In this document: positions 48,117 through 60,593 of the stretch, piece by piece
Numbering within the stretch: the stretch's first letter is position 1
Layout: each line of letters starts with the position of its first letter
Assembly: GCA_002245135.1 (NCBI GenBank)
Contig: NGBS01001171.1
Span: 1 to 64,000 of the forward strand
Reading direction: 5' to 3'
DNA length: 64,000 bases
Source of the DNA: Proteromonas lacertae
Taxonomy: Eukaryota > Sar > Bigyra > Opalinata > Proteromonadidae
Translations under genes and position numbers: made by a program
The notes under the pieces: model-generated
Told to the model about the DNA's origin: nothing
The model's input: only the letters and a program-made list of their open reading frames with translations
Database searches by the model: none

Positions 48117-50066
48117 ATGGATGAATTAGAAATTTTGATGCTACCAAGCAACTCAGATAATATATCTGAATGTAAAATATATGACCATCTTTCTGGTATA
48201 GTAGTAATTAAATAATTTCTAGACTTTGAGCAAATTACAGAGTTTGAGCCAAATGGACCAGTATATGGTGATATAATTCATATTACAGAAAAGGGCTTCC
48301 CTGATTTTAATTATCCAGAGTATTTATTTAATCTTTTATATCGAATTACACAATAGAACGCCACATGAAGAAGAAGAAAGTCAAGAAAAGGAAGAAAAGT
48401 CAAAATTGTCTGAATTATTCAAAGAGGATGATGATTTATATGATCTATTAGGTTTAAGTGATATTTCTTATAATGCTTCACAAGAACAAATCAAAACAGC
48501 ATATAGAAAAATGGTACTGAAATATCATCCAGATAAAATTGGAACTGGAGAATCTACCCCAAAAGAAACAAAAGAATTATTTTTGAAAATCCAACATGCC
48601 AATGAAATACTAAGTAATCCAGAGAAAAGAAGGGGTTATGATTCAAATTTCCACTTTGACGAATGGATTCCAGATGAGCCAATACCTGAATCTGATTTTT
48701 ACACTGTCTATGGTCCAATTTTTCAATCCAACAGTCGATTTTCAGAAAAGAAGCCTTGTCCGGAATTAGGTGATGAAACAACTAGTTATGAAGATTTACA
48801 GAAGTTTTACAGGTTTTGGCGTGATTTTAAATCGTGGAGAGATTTTAGTCAATTTGATGAGCAAGATGAGGATGTATATATATTATCAATTTAATTTAAT
48901 TTATTAGAGTGCAACATGTAGAGAAGAAAGAAGATGGATGCAACAGCAGAATAAAGCCAATAGAATAAAATTAAAGAATAAAGAGAATAAAAGAATATCA
49001 AATTTAATAGAAAGATGTTATAAAGATGATCCAAGAATAAAGAAATATAAAGAAGAATTAAAAGTATGTATTTTATTATTATAATTATTAAAATAGAGAA
49101 AAGAAGAAGAAGAAAAGAGATTAGAAGAGGAAAGACTTAAAGAGATTGAAAGAGAAAGAATAGAAAAAGAAAAAAGAGAAAAAGAAGGTATTATTATTAT
49201 ATATTATTTAATAGAACTTGAAAAACAGAAAGAATTAGAAAGACAAAAGAAAGAAAAGATTCAAAACTTAAGAAAACATCTTCGAACTCTTATACAGAAT
49301 ACACCATCAATAATAAACAATCAAAATATGTCCAAATATATTGGATTATTAGAAGAGAATGAATTAACTGAAATAATCTCAAAACTTGAAGAAAACCTAG
49401 AAAATGGAATCAAAATAATAGAAGATGAATTAAATAGAATAGAAATGAAAAAACAAGAAGAATTAGAAGAAATGAGGAAAAAATTGGAAGAAAAAGAAAA
49501 GAAATCAAAAAGTAAAAGTGTTAATAATACTCCTTGGAAAGATTATGAAGATGATTTATTGTATAAAGGAATAAAGAAATTTCCAGTATAATATATAATT
49601 ATATATATTGATTTACTTTTTATAGGCAGGTAAACCTCACAGATGGGAAAGTATTTCATCATTTTTAGAAAAGAATGGTGCAGAAAATAGAAGTAGTGAA
49701 GAATGTTCATTAAGATATGATTTCCTGAAAAAGAAGAATTTGAATAAAGATAATAAAAGTTCTTACGATAAATTTGTTGAAGAAAATAAACTTAAAAATC
49801 AAATGGAAATTCATTTAGAAACTGATTATGATAGAATTAATGAATCAACTACAAAAACCATTATAATTCCATCATCTACAGCTAATGAAAATGATTGGTC
49901 AGCTGAACAACAAAAACAACTTGAAGATGGTTTGAGAACTTATCCAAATACTATGGATAAGAATGAAAGATGGAGTAAAATAGCAAAATGTGTAAATGGA
50001 AAAACAAAAAAACAATGTGTTGAAAGGTATAAAGAATTGCAAATGAAAATAAAAAATAAAAAATAA
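48117..50066 (+). CDS. DNAJC2: DNAJC2/zuotin (ribosome-associated J protein with SANT domains)
   Basis: Zuotin/MPP11 works with an atypical Hsp70 at the ribosome exit tunnel; the SANT-bearing forms also act on chromatin. The J domain has the HPD motif (KYHPDK), then the zuotin-specific region (NSRFSEKKPCPELGD, FYRFWRDFKSWRDF). A charged helical segment split by short introns follows, then two SANT domains (PWKDYEDDLLYKGIKKFP and WSAEQQKQLEDGLRTYP). Exon 1 joins at CTTTCTG | AC, and exon 2 at CCAGA | A ACG. The end is at 50066 with a basic tail. Confidence 0.9.
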
Positions 50067-50162
50067 AAAAACATAATTTATGTTGTTGATTTCTTTTTTC
50101 TCAAATTGAAAATATTTCTAAAATCAATTTTTCTTTAAAAAACACATAAAAATCAAGCAAAA

Positions 50163-51521
50163 TCAAATTAAAGGAGGTATTTCATCATCATCATCATTAA
50201 TCACTATATTTTCACTATTTGCTGAAGTAGAAATCTTAACAGTTTTTCTTTCTTTCAATAATGCTTCTCCTTCATCTTCTTTATTCTCATTTTTAACAAT
50301 ACCAGTCAATTTAACAGCTTCTAATATCTGTTCTCCTTTACTTGCATTTTTATTAAATAATTTTACTCTGCCATTGTCATTCACATTATTATTACTCTTT
50401 TTCTTCTTCTCTATATTCAACTCATCTATTGTCTCAAATGTATGTAATGTTGATCCCTTATTTACTTTCGGCATTATTAATTTCAACGTACCTGTTGTTG
50501 TAGATCTTTCCACCTTTGATTTATCACTTTGAACTTCTTCTGGTAATTCCAATCGCAATGTTTTACCTTTAGCTACTACACTTATATAAAATGGTTGAAT
50601 ATCAGCATCGATTAACGAAGTAGATAAAAATTGAGGAAAATCAACTTCAAGAATTAAAGTATTATTCTTATCATCTTCACTAAATCGAAAATTCCAATGT
50701 CCTTGATTACATTGACGAATTACTCCTTGTCTTTCTAAACCTCTTTCTCTTTCCAATGCTTTTAAGTGTTCTAATTCATAATTACGTTGTTTTGGAAGGT
50801 TGGCATTCTTTTTATCTTCTTCTTGTTGTTTTTGTTCTGCTAATTCTCTGTACATGTGTAACCTTGTCTCTGGAGTATTTTCACAATGATCCGGATCATA
50901 TTCTGCTGGTTTTCTGTTCTTTTTTTCTATCGATTTCTTCACTGCTAATTCTCGAAGTTCATTTGTGTTCTTTTCGAGTTCTGCTGTTGCTTTTATTCTG
51001 TCACTTCTTGTTATATCATTACCACTAACTTTTGAAGCTATTCAATAAGAATTATATCTATACTTGTGGTAAATTAGCAATTATATAGTTTTTACATCCT
51101 TCCCATTCACAACATGGATTACCAATTAAATACAACTCATTTAAATGAGTGTTACATTTAAGATTATTGACTGATTCTTCAAGAGCATCAAGATCTATGA
51201 AATTAACCGTAAGATCTAATTTATTTAGAAATTCACAAGTTCTAGGATTAATGACAAAGATTTAATATACTTTAATCCTTCTATTTTCTCTACATTGTTT
51301 AATGCTAAATTAAGATACTCTAGATCTTTTAATGGTTCTAGATTCTCTATTTTAGATATGATGTTATTTTGTAAATATAAAATTTTCAATTTTTTGCATA
51401 AATGACCTATAACTTCTATTTTTTCTATTTCTAATTGATGCAATGATATTTCTTCTAAATCAGCTGTAATACCATCATTGTGTTCTGCCTTCTTTTTGAT
51501 TAAATCTTTGGTAAGCTTCAT
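50163..51521 (-). CDS. DNAAF11: Dynein axonemal assembly factor 11 (LRRC6/tilB)
   Basis: It is required in the cytoplasm to preassemble dynein arms for motile cilia. It starts [16 protein letters not shown] at ATG 51521, then has LRRs ([41 protein letters not shown]), the LRR cap ([20 protein letters not shown]), a charged coil, and a CS-like domain with [24 protein letters not shown] and [11 protein letters not shown], as in LRRC6 orthologues. An intron lies near 51240. The junction at about 51055 after NLPQ does not close in phase with the intron I can see. It is divergent from the kinesin gene across about 100 bp, sharing a promoter region. Confidence 0.93.
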
Positions 51522-51562
51522 AATTACAAAAATAAAATTAAAAAAACTGATTTGAAACGGAT

Positions 51563-51580
51563 CCAAGCTTGGGGTTTGAA
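51563..51580 (-). promoter_or_regulatory. Candidate promoter element in DNAAF11/kinesin bidirectional region
   Basis: The + strand has CCAAGCTTGG, a perfect 10-bp palindrome, followed by GGTTTGAAAATC. It lies in the 101-bp gap between the two start codons. The same GGGTTTGAAAAT block recurs between the MYND and acidic-protein genes (60165-60175). Confidence 0.4.
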
Positions 51581-51622
51581 AATCAAAATTTCCCAAATTT
51601 TATTTATTTATAGGCTATTGAG

Positions 51623-52175
51623 ATGTCTACTGTTTTTAGTGTATCTATCGAAATTTTAAGACTATTAGGCATTCCCAATAATTAGACCTATAATAAATCT
51701 AGAGTGTCGACATACAGATCCAAGTTTGATAAGGGATTATATATCTATAACAGAAGATGCTACATTAAAACCAGTATGTTCATAATTATTTATAATTTAT
51801 TATGTAGACTCTGTTGTCAATACCTGAAGCTAATTTTCAATGTACGTTTTCTAGATGCTTTATGTATCATCCTGCTGATGATGATGGTTTACATCCTCAG
51901 GTTGATGTGTATAACAACATATGAGACTGACTATTTATTTAATAGATACGGTGAAATTGGTGATTCATATATAAGACATCTATTAAAAGGCTATAACACT
52001 TGTGTATTTGCGTATATACACATAATATTACATATATATTAGATTTGGTCAAGTAGGAAGTGGTAAAACTTTTACAATGGAAGGAAATGAAGAAAATCCT
52101 GGTTTGTGTAGATTAATGATGAATAATCTAATGACAAAAGCAGCCAATGATCAGTCAGTAAAGTCAATATCAGTA

Positions 52176-52223
<48 letters not shown>

Positions 52224-55200
52224 ATCTTATTCTTATGGTTTTATAGATGATAATTTTAGAAGATTATAATCTCGAATTATATGATTTATTATCAACCTCC
52301 AGAACCCCACTTCGTGTGCAATTTAACATACAAAAAGGATTAGAAGTAAAAGGAGCAACTGTTCATACATTCACCGAGTTTAATGACACAACAACTCAAG
52401 AAATGTTAAACTTATATACAGAAGCAGTAAACCGAAGAACAATTGGTACAAGCAGTTTAAATCCAAAGTGTTCACTTGCTCATACAATAGTGGAAATTAC
52501 TGTAGAAGTGGAAAAGACTATTAATAATAAACAAATAACCAGAACAGGTCATATGTGTTTGATTGATTTAGCTGGTCATCAAGAGAAAGATAAAAGTAGT
52601 ACAGTCTCTTTAGATAAGCAGACAATTGAAATAAACAAGTCGTTATATAATTTGACAAATTTAATTTCTGATATTTATCGTAAACAAACTGAGTTTCAAA
52701 AATCAAAAAATAAAAGTACAAAGATGGAAATTAATCCAACTTATCTTCGTTCTTGTAACTTAACAAGATATTTATCTCCACTTTTGTTTCATAATAGCAG
52801 AGTGGCTGTATTACTATGTTGTTCTCCAGCTAAATGGAATAAAAATGAAACAATTAATACACTTCAATTTGGTGTTAAAATGATGAATTTGAAAACCGAT
52901 TTTTTAATACCAATCGGTAGTAAAGGTGAAGGTGAATTATCAAAGAATGAAGAAGAAATGGATAATTTGAGGAATGAATTTGAAGATGAGAAACAGAGAT
53001 TAATTAGAGATTATGTAAGTAAAATAGAAAAGATGAATAAACAACATGAAATTGAATTAGCTCAAATGAAAGAGAATAATGAATATAAACTGAAATATGA
53101 AGAATTGTTGAAGAAATATAACCAATTAAAGAATGATTATGATAAATTGAAATTAGAAAATGAAGAATTAAAGAATAGAAATAATCAGGTTGAAAGTGAT
53201 TTAAATAATTGTAGAAGTCAAAGTGGAAAGTGTCAAGCCCAAGTTCAAAGCCAAATTCAAGCAATTAACAAGCTGAAAATGGAAACTGAAAAGTTAAAAA
53301 AAGAAAATCAAGTATTGGGTAATACTAATAAAGGATTGAGAGTTCAATTAGGAAAGACTCAAACCAACTTGAAGAAAATTGTATTTATTCTTTTTTAATT
53401 GTTATTATATTCCATATATAGAATGATGATCATATGAAAGCAACAATGGTTACTTCAGAAATTCAAGAATTAAACAAGAATAAAGATGAAATAATAGCAA
53501 ACTTAGAGATGGAAATTGAACAATTGAAATCTGTCAAAACTGACTTAGAAACAGAGAATGAGGCAGTTACAACAACAAGTAACAATTTAAAAGAAGAGAA
53601 TGATAGTTTAAAGATCCAATTAGAGAAAATAGAAGATGAAATGGGTGAAATGCAAAGAAAACAAGAAGAAATGGAGATGAAAAAGATTGATGAAAATGAT
53701 GATGAAAATAGTAAAAGAAATAATTATAAAGCTGAGTTTTTATTACATGCAATAACAAAGTATAATGAATTATTAGATATCTTACCACCAGATGTATATA
53801 TTATTATTATTATTATGTGTTTATATAGAAGAGATTTAAGCAAATTAGAAGGCTAATAAAACTAGAATATGAGCGAGAAATGTTACAGAAAGAATATGAC
53901 ATAAATAAGGAAGAATATTCAAAGTTGAATGATAAGATAGCTAATTGTAAGAATCCTCAAATGAAAGAAGAGTTGATTGTATTTTTATATCATTTATTTG
54001 CATAGAAAAAGAGAAATGAACTCGAAAAGAAGATGAAAGAGCAATTAGAATTAATCAATGAAAAGAAAAAGAAAGTAGAAAAGTTAAGAAAGAAGAATAA
54101 ATTGTTTTTGACTTTATTAGAAGCAAATAAACATGAAAGAGGTGATTTATCATTACAATCTAAACACCAAAAATCATTATTGAATGATACAAAAGTATAT
54201 ATAATTATATTTGTGTTTTAGAATCATTTCCAAAAAGTCATTAAAGCATTTTATGAAAAGATTAAAGTAATCGAATCCATTGTTGATGTAAAAATTGATC
54301 AAGTAACAGATGATGATGATGATGGATCATCAATACCAAATTATTTCCAAATCAAAGAAAAGATACAAGAATTAGTATTTATATTATAATTATTTATTAT
54401 ATAATAGATGAAAAAAGCTATTAAAGAATTGAATGAAATAATGGAAAATGCCAAAAAATCAATAAAGAAGTATGAAAATAATACAAATGAAGATACAAGT
54501 GTATATAATATTATTATTTCCTTAATATTTATGTATTATATATAATAGAAGAATCTTAACAATGAAGTAAACATCTTTACTAATCAAATGACTGAATTGA
54601 ATAAAATCATTAGAGATGAGTTAGATGAAATATTTATACCAAATAGAACAATTGTATTCACATCGATATTCATATTATTATTTTATAGCCTGATCCGCGA
54701 ATGCCAAAATATTTCTCAAAGAAAGAAGAACTATTAAAAGTACTTGAACAATCTCTACAAGAATTCAATGAAGCAAAGAAATATATTGTAGATAACAGTG
54801 AAACAATTAACACTACAAATGAGATTGTGAATAAATACAACCAAATAAGAGATGTATTAAATGAGAAATTAGATTCGATATTCCAATTGTCACCAGAGTA
54901 TAAGTATTTGAGTTTAGAAGGAGATAATCCATTCAAATTTGATGAAAATGATAATGATAAAAAGAAGTTGAAGTGGTTTGTATAAATAAATATATTCTAT
55001 TTAATTATATCAATAGATAAGTAGAATTCTTAGAGAACTTCAGGAACTAATGACAACTACAAACAAAACAATTGAAGAAAATGAATTAGAAATATTAAAC
55101 TTAAGAATGGAGTTAAAGACACAATTTCAAATCCATCCAGATATCTTATTGAAATTACATCTGTACAATTTAAATAAATTATTATTGGATGATGCAATCA

Positions 55201-56098
55201 ACGGATATCAAAAACATTTAACTTCTATTGAAGTGAAACATAGACATATCCAAGAGTATTGTAACTTATTCATCAAAAATATCAAAGATGAGAAATTAAA
55301 AGAAAAATTCAGTGTAACTTTTGTTGATCCAAATAAAGAGATTGTTCAAATGAATATAATCTATAAGCATTTAATTAATCCTTATAATTATAATACATTT
55401 GATATTGTAAAGTATTTAAGAAGTGAGATTCCTTCACTTTATACTGGAAGAAAGATTCACGATTATTTCACACGAAAAGGTGAAGAGTATATGAGTCAAG
55501 ATTTTATTTATGATGCTGAAGTATGCTTTTTATATTTTTTTATTTATATTTCCAATAGTTATACTTCCCATCATTCTATAACCAATCCAAAGCCATATCA
55601 TTTCAAGATCTTCTTCGTGTAAAAGGAAATGCAGATTTATTAAGAATGAGTTTAAGTTTATTACAAATATTTTTACCTTTAATTGGATATGATTTAACAA
55701 TTAGAGATGATAAAACTGTTCTATGTAAAAGAATTAATGACCATGATAAATATAAAGCAAGAATAATGTTATTAAATGATTTTAACTATCAATTTTGTTT
55801 GACTCAGATATTCTATCATTTACAGGAGACTCACCAAGATGAAATACATATAGCAATATTAAATGCAATTAATGATAGTTTGAATGAAAAGAAGAGATAT
55901 AGCAAAATGTTGAAAATTGATATTTTGAGTGATTTGTATAGAAATGTATGGATTAGATTGATAAGTGATATTTCAGGAGAAGAAACTGAAAAGACATCTA
56001 AGGTTGACAAGCCAAAGGAGAAGATGAAGTTTGTTGATGATGAAGACGAAGATGATGATGAAGGAAATGAAAGTGATAATGACATTTATATATTTTAA
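51623..56098 (+). CDS. Divergent kinesin
   Basis: The N-terminal motor is built from several small exons: MSTVFS, AFPIIRPIINLE..., HPQVDVYGE, YNTCVFAFGQVGSGKTFTMEG. The P loop GQVGSGKT is good, but switch I reads NPKCSLAH where kinesins have NxxSSRSH, and switch II reads LIDLAGHQE instead of DLAGSE. A long coiled coil follows (from about 52950 on), then small exons of charged helices and an acidic tail (DDEDEDDDEGNESDND). An (AT)n intron lies at about 52178-52220. With altered switches, its ATPase cycle may be unusual. The last exons (55050-56098) could belong to a separate gene, but I see no stop-start gap that demands it. Confidence 0.83.
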
Positions 56099-56217
56099 TT
56101 CGTAAAAATTTATTGATATTGTTATATTTTGTTAATTTTCTTATTCATTTTTTGTTGAATAGTAAGGACTAATAATTACAAGCTTTTTCTTTCAAACTAT
56201 TTACATTTTTCTTTTTT

Positions 56218-56661
56218 ATGGCTGGTAAACAAGCTAGAAGACATAGAATTTGTGCTAAAAAGAAGGGATGGAAGAAACTAAGGTCAGTCAAAAATCGACC
56301 AAAGGATTTAGATCAGATACAAGTATCATTCTTTCTCTAATGATGTAGGATGAAATAAAAAAAGAAATAGAATTGAAAGAAAAAGGTATTGAAGTAGTTA
56401 GAGAATTTGATGAAGATCTTCCTGGGTATGAATATCTACTGTAATGCATTAGAGGTGGTCAATTCTATTGTACTCCATGTGGTAGATATTTTAAAGATGA
56501 AGAATCTATGCGCAAACATGAATTATGCAAAATTCATAAAAAGAAGTATAACTATATATTATTCATCAATTTTATTGTTTTGTCATAGAGTTAAAGCAGC
56601 AGCAGAGCCGCAGTACACACAAAAGGAAGCTGAAGAAGCAGCAGGAATGACACATGAATAG
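56218..56661 (+). CDS. ZNF593: Bud20/ZNF593 family ribosome biogenesis zinc finger
   Basis: Bud20 (yeast) and ZNF593 (human) accompany pre-60S particles out of the nucleus. The N terminus is basic (AGKQARRHRICAKKKGWKK), followed by DEDLPGGGQFYC. Then come a C2H2 finger (FYCTPCGRYFKDEESMRKHELCKIHKKR) and the family C terminus with EAEEAAGM. Three introns join in frame: after about 56310, at CCTGG | AGGTGG, and at AAAAAGA | AGTTAAAG. The ATG at 56218 is preceded by the ACAAGCTTTTTC element 21-39 nt upstream. Confidence 0.93.
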
Positions 56662-56952
56662 TTTATATTTTAGATATGTGATATTAATATGTAATTGCTT
56701 TGTATATGTGTGTTTTTCTACTGAAAATACTAGCATTAATATATATTTACATTTTTGAATAAATTAAACCAATTAAACATGTTATATTGAATTTTATACG
56801 TTTAAATCTATGTAACTAAAGTAATTTTTAAAAATAAATTAATTATAACTGTTAGAAGATTCTAAAATTCACAGTTAAAATGAAAAATGATTGGAACAAA
56901 TAAAAATAGTTGTTATAAAAATTCAAAACTTTGAACCTAAAATCAAAATATA

Positions 56953-57981
56953 ATGCCAAAAAACCAAGTATATCCAGACGAAATCGTATCTAAAGCTACA
57001 CATGCAACCGCACAAGCTCCAGTAAAGCCATTAAACAAAGCACAGCGTCCTGCACTAGCTGATATCACCAATGGAGGTTCTTCAAGAAATATAATCCGTT
57101 CCAATTTCAATCATGCAGATAGTTATGTCAAAAACCAAGCAAGATATTCTTCAGAGTTCAAGGATGCTGATGACATTGATGAAGGAGATGAAGAACACCC
57201 TCTTGAAGCTGCGCAATACGTCAATGAGATATATCAATACTACAGAGAGCAAGAACTCAGATTCTGTGTAGATCCTGAGTATATGAGTCGTCAGCCAAAG
57301 ATAAGTCCCAAAATGAGAGAAATTTTGATTGACTGGTTGATAGATGTACATGTTAAATTCAATATGCAACCAGAAACCTTGTTTTTAACAGTCAACTATT
57401 TAGATCGATTTTTGGAGATGTGTCCTGTAGCTAGAAATAAATTGCAATTAGTTGGAATAACATGTTTATTAATTGCAGCAAAATATGAAGAAATGATGTT
57501 TCCAGAAATTAGAGATTTTGTGTATATAACAGATAACGCTTATACTCGTGAAGAAATATTAAAAATGGAATCAGTCATAGTCTCACATCTAAAATTCGAC
57601 TTAACTCTTCCAACAATATACAGATTCTTAAATCGTTACCTTAAAGCAGATCGTGGCAAAGAATGTCATAAAGTATGTGCTGAATACTTAGCAGAAAGAT
57701 GTTTACAGAGTTATGAAATCTTACATTTCAGTCCATCACTTATTGCATCATCATGTGTTTATTTATCAAATATTCTAATGAAAAACAATCAATATTGGAC
57801 ACCCTGTTTATCTAAATATACAACTTATAATGCTAGAGATTTAGAAAAATGTTGCAAAGTGATTATCTGTATGTTAAGTGATTCATCTAATGAATTAGAA
57901 GCCTGTAAAAGAAAATTTGCTGGAAATCAATATTCTGGTGTTAGTAGATATGTTGAGAATAACTTGGCATTATTTATGTAA
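56953..57981 (+). CDS. B-type cyclin
   Basis: It activates Cdk1 for mitosis and is degraded via APC/C. The N terminus has a destruction-box-like RPALADITN (about residue 36). The cyclin box starts at MREILIDWLIDVHVKF, with LFLTVNYLDRFL and LLIAAKYEE as in cyclins A/B, followed by the C-terminal cyclin fold (YLAERCLQSYEILHFSPSLIASSCVYLS). It is a single exon of 342 residues. The upstream region contains TTCAAAACTTTGAAC, a palindromic variant of the promoter element. No intron is visible, which is unusual among its neighbours. Confidence 0.95.
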   Translation: MPKNQVYPDEIVSKATHATAQAPVKPLNKAQRPALADITNGGSSRNIIRSNFNHADSYVKNQARYSSEFKDADDIDEGDEEHPLEAAQYVNEIYQYYREQELRFCVDPEYMSRQPKISPKMREILIDWLIDVHVKFNMQPETLFLTVNYLDRFLEMCPVARNKLQLVGITCLLIAAKYEEMMFPEIRDFVYITDNAYTREEILKMESVIVSHLKFDLTLPTIYRFLNRYLKADRGKECHKVCAEYLAERCLQSYEILHFSPSLIASSCVYLSNILMKNNQYWTPCLSKYTTYNARDLEKCCKVIICMLSDSSNELEACKRKFAGNQYSGVSRYVENNLALFM

Positions 57982-58227
57982 TTAAATTAATTAGAAAGAA
58001 ATGCCAAATATATCATCATCAGAACATATATAAATCCTTAATCCTATCATCTAAAAGTAACAATTATCTTCAATCATTCTTTTATTTATTAAAAAGGAAG
58101 TATATTCTTTTTTAAAATAAGTTTTTTTCTATATATAGTTGTTTTTGTTATTGATTATTATAATGATATTTGATTCTGATTTGATCATAATAGATTTAAA
58201 TATTAATTAATTTTTATTTTTCTAGCA

Positions 58228-58668
58228 ATGAGAAATATCTATCTATTTGTTATTTTATTTATATGTATTAGTGTAGTTACAGCAAGACCAAAAATTAATA
58301 AAGTTAGTAAAGATAAACAACATAAAAGTGAAGAAGTGAATAATGAAATGGAAAAAGAACAAATTCAAGCTAAACTGGATATGGAAAGAGATAATAAAGC
58401 ATTTGTTGACAAACATATAAACGCTCTAGTGAATCATTTTTATCCTGATCCTAGTCATCAAATGTTAGTGAAAGATAAGAATTTTGAATATCCAACAGAC
58501 TATGAAGATTGTCAAAATGATTTAATAGCAACTTGGAAGAAATATTGCGGAGAAGTAACAGACTATCTAAAAGAACAGTATCATACATTTAAGAATTTGT
58601 GTTCAATGCATCATGGGGATACTGATGAGTTTTTCATATTTCTAAAGGAATCTTGTTTGAATGATTAA
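58228..58668 (+). CDS. Small secreted protein, unknown
   Basis: The protein is 146 residues. The N terminus (MRNIYLFVILFICISVVTA) is a clear signal peptide with a likely cut before RPK. The mature part is charged, with a helical lysine/glutamate-rich segment and four cysteines in the C-terminal half (DCQND, KYCGE, NLCSM, ESCLN) that could form two disulfides. I recognise no family. It ends 57 bp before the convergent MYND gene's 3' end. Confidence 0.72.
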   Translation: MRNIYLFVILFICISVVTARPKINKVSKDKQHKSEEVNNEMEKEQIQAKLDMERDNKAFVDKHINALVNHFYPDPSHQMLVKDKNFEYPTDYEDCQNDLIATWKKYCGEVTDYLKEQYHTFKNLCSMHHGDTDEFFIFLKESCLND

Positions 58669-58724
58669 TATTAGAAAGATATATACATTCAGCAAAAACA
58701 AAATAAAACGAAAAATAAATAACA

Positions 58725-60134
58725 TTAATCATAATTTCCATATATGTAAAAATAAAAAGTAAATAATTGATTCATTTCTTCTTTCATTTTTTCATATTTA
58801 TTTAAACCTTCAAAAAAACTATCGCTTCTCCAAATTATCAATGAATCACTGTTTCTATCTATTTCAATATTATTCTCATCTACTTCTTCTATCCTACTGT
58901 CCATTTCTATATTTGAGGTTTCAACAGGAGATAAAAACAAATTAGAATTCTTTAAATTATTTTCATCATTATTGATGATATAACAACAACTATATTTCAC
59001 TCCATTCTCGTTTAATTGAGATACTCCACTATCGAGTCTTGGTTTGGAGTATTGGTTATTAAATTGACTTACTTTTAACATAAATGAATTGGGTAGAGGT
59101 ATACAAAGATGCAAATTATCTATTTTCAATTTCAAATTTAATTCATATGGTAATCCCTATGAAACGATATGTAAATATAAATAATACTTGTAAACGAGTC
59201 ATTAATTTAAATATTGATGGATATTTTACTTGCAGTTGATCAGGTTCAAGCCAAATAAAATTACATTCATTATCTGGTGTGTTATATTGCAATATATCAG
59301 TAGAATTGAAATATCTAAAACAATCTTTAACTACTAATTTATTCAATACACCAACGTAATTGTGTATAACGGTATATTTCTTTGAAATTAATTCTGAAAC
59401 TGAAGAATCTGGTATTTGATTCCATTTAGCTATATATACATAATATATTAGTAATAAAACTATTATATACCTTGTGGTAGATTTATATCAACATAATTCT
59501 TCTGATTTTCACTCAATTTAGATTGTAATTTACTAGAATTCTCATGCATCATCTTAATAACGAATTTAGCAAAGGATTCATTAAATACTCTTGGTTTCAA
59601 GTATAGTTCAGTTTCATAAGGCATTATATCACCATTCTTTTTTCCTTTTTCTTTTGTTCTTTCTAAAACTTCATTTGCTTCCTTTTCAATCTCTTCCATT
59701 GATTCTAATATTATACGTTTATAAAATGGAATGTCCAAAAATGCTAAAAACGAGTGTGGAATATCATGTTCTTTTGGATTTATGCCAGGAAAGAGTGTTG
59801 TAACAAATTGATCAGGATCTAATAATCTTTGGAATAAACCATTTTCAAAAGATTCTTCTCGATTGTTGTTTTTCACCATTTCTCTTATATTGTCATATCT
59901 TGTGATTCGATTTGCATTTTTTGACTTTTTTTCTCCTTCGTATAACTGTCCTTTGCTGATAAATCCAGCCATTTTCTTCGTAACTTTATTTTCTTCATCT
60001 TCCCCTCTTTTCATACAAACAGCTTTGTGTTTCTTCCAATCAAGCTTCTGACATTCAGGTGAACAATAATGAACTAGTTTACATCTACTACATCTCAATT
60101 TTGCATCTTCTTTACTGCAATTATTACAATACAT
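58725..60134 (-). CDS. MYND zinc-finger protein
   Basis: The protein begins with a MYND finger, MYCNNCSKEDAKLRCSRCKLVHYCSPECQ...HKAVC, with the start at ATG 60134. The rest is about 400 residues in at least three exons (introns near 59440 and 59165), ending acidic and Ser/Asp-rich. No methyltransferase SET motif is visible, so it is not an SMYD enzyme. MYND fingers mediate protein contacts, and some MYND proteins act in dynein assembly, but I cannot assign this one. It shares a 141-bp bidirectional promoter with the gene at 60276. Confidence 0.8.
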
Positions 60135-60192
60135 AAAATGTTGTATTAATTTTAAAATATTGGGGGTTTGAAAATATAGAAAAAAAACGAAG

Positions 60193-60206
60193 TCAAGCCA
60201 GACAAA
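60193..60206 (+). promoter_or_regulatory. Candidate bidirectional promoter element
   Basis: TCAAGCCAGACAAA lies between the MYND gene (start 60134) and the small acidic gene (start 60276). With GGGTTTGAAAATAT at 60163-60176 it resembles the DNAAF11/kinesin gap. Confidence 0.4.
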
Positions 60207-60275
60207 CTTCATAACGTCAATTGAAGTTCGTTTTAATTTTTAAATCATTTTAGCATTTCTATTAGATATTAAAAT

Positions 60276-60593
60276 ATGGCTGATCATGTAATTGAAACTG
60301 TTATCCCAGACACACCAGACGGTGAAGCAGATATTGAAATTTCTGAACATTATGCACTTGATGATGAAGAAGAGGAAGAAAGCAGCACTGAAATTTTCGA
60401 TGATAGTCAACCAATGAATTCTGCACGTGCAACCAAAATGGCAAACCATGTAGTAAATAACATCATCGACAAGCTTGAGGAAGAAGATGCTGAAGAATGG
60501 CATATGAATTTGCAAAAGCAATTATATGAAATGAGTGCTTCTATTACAGCCTTTTCCAGAAAAGTTGATGAAGAGGCAAAAAAATTTACTTGA
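60276..60593 (+). CDS. Small acidic protein, unknown
   Basis: Single exon, 105 residues. An acidic first half (DDEEEEESSTEIFDD) precedes a conserved-looking helical half (AEEWHMNLQKQLYEMSASITAFSRKVDEEAKKF). I recognise no family. The reading frame, the ATG placement close to the TCAAGCC element, and codon use like its neighbours support it as a real gene. Confidence 0.7.
   Translation: MADHVIETVIPDTPDGEADIEISEHYALDDEEEEESSTEIFDDSQPMNSARATKMANHVVNNIIDKLEEEDAEEWHMNLQKQLYEMSASITAFSRKVDEEAKKFT

Noticed and set aside
52178..52220. (AT)n tracts as possible origins or telomere-like repeats
   Set aside because: They lie inside introns that splice in frame, here and at 4768, 5180, 11055 and 45080; no telomere repeat is seen.
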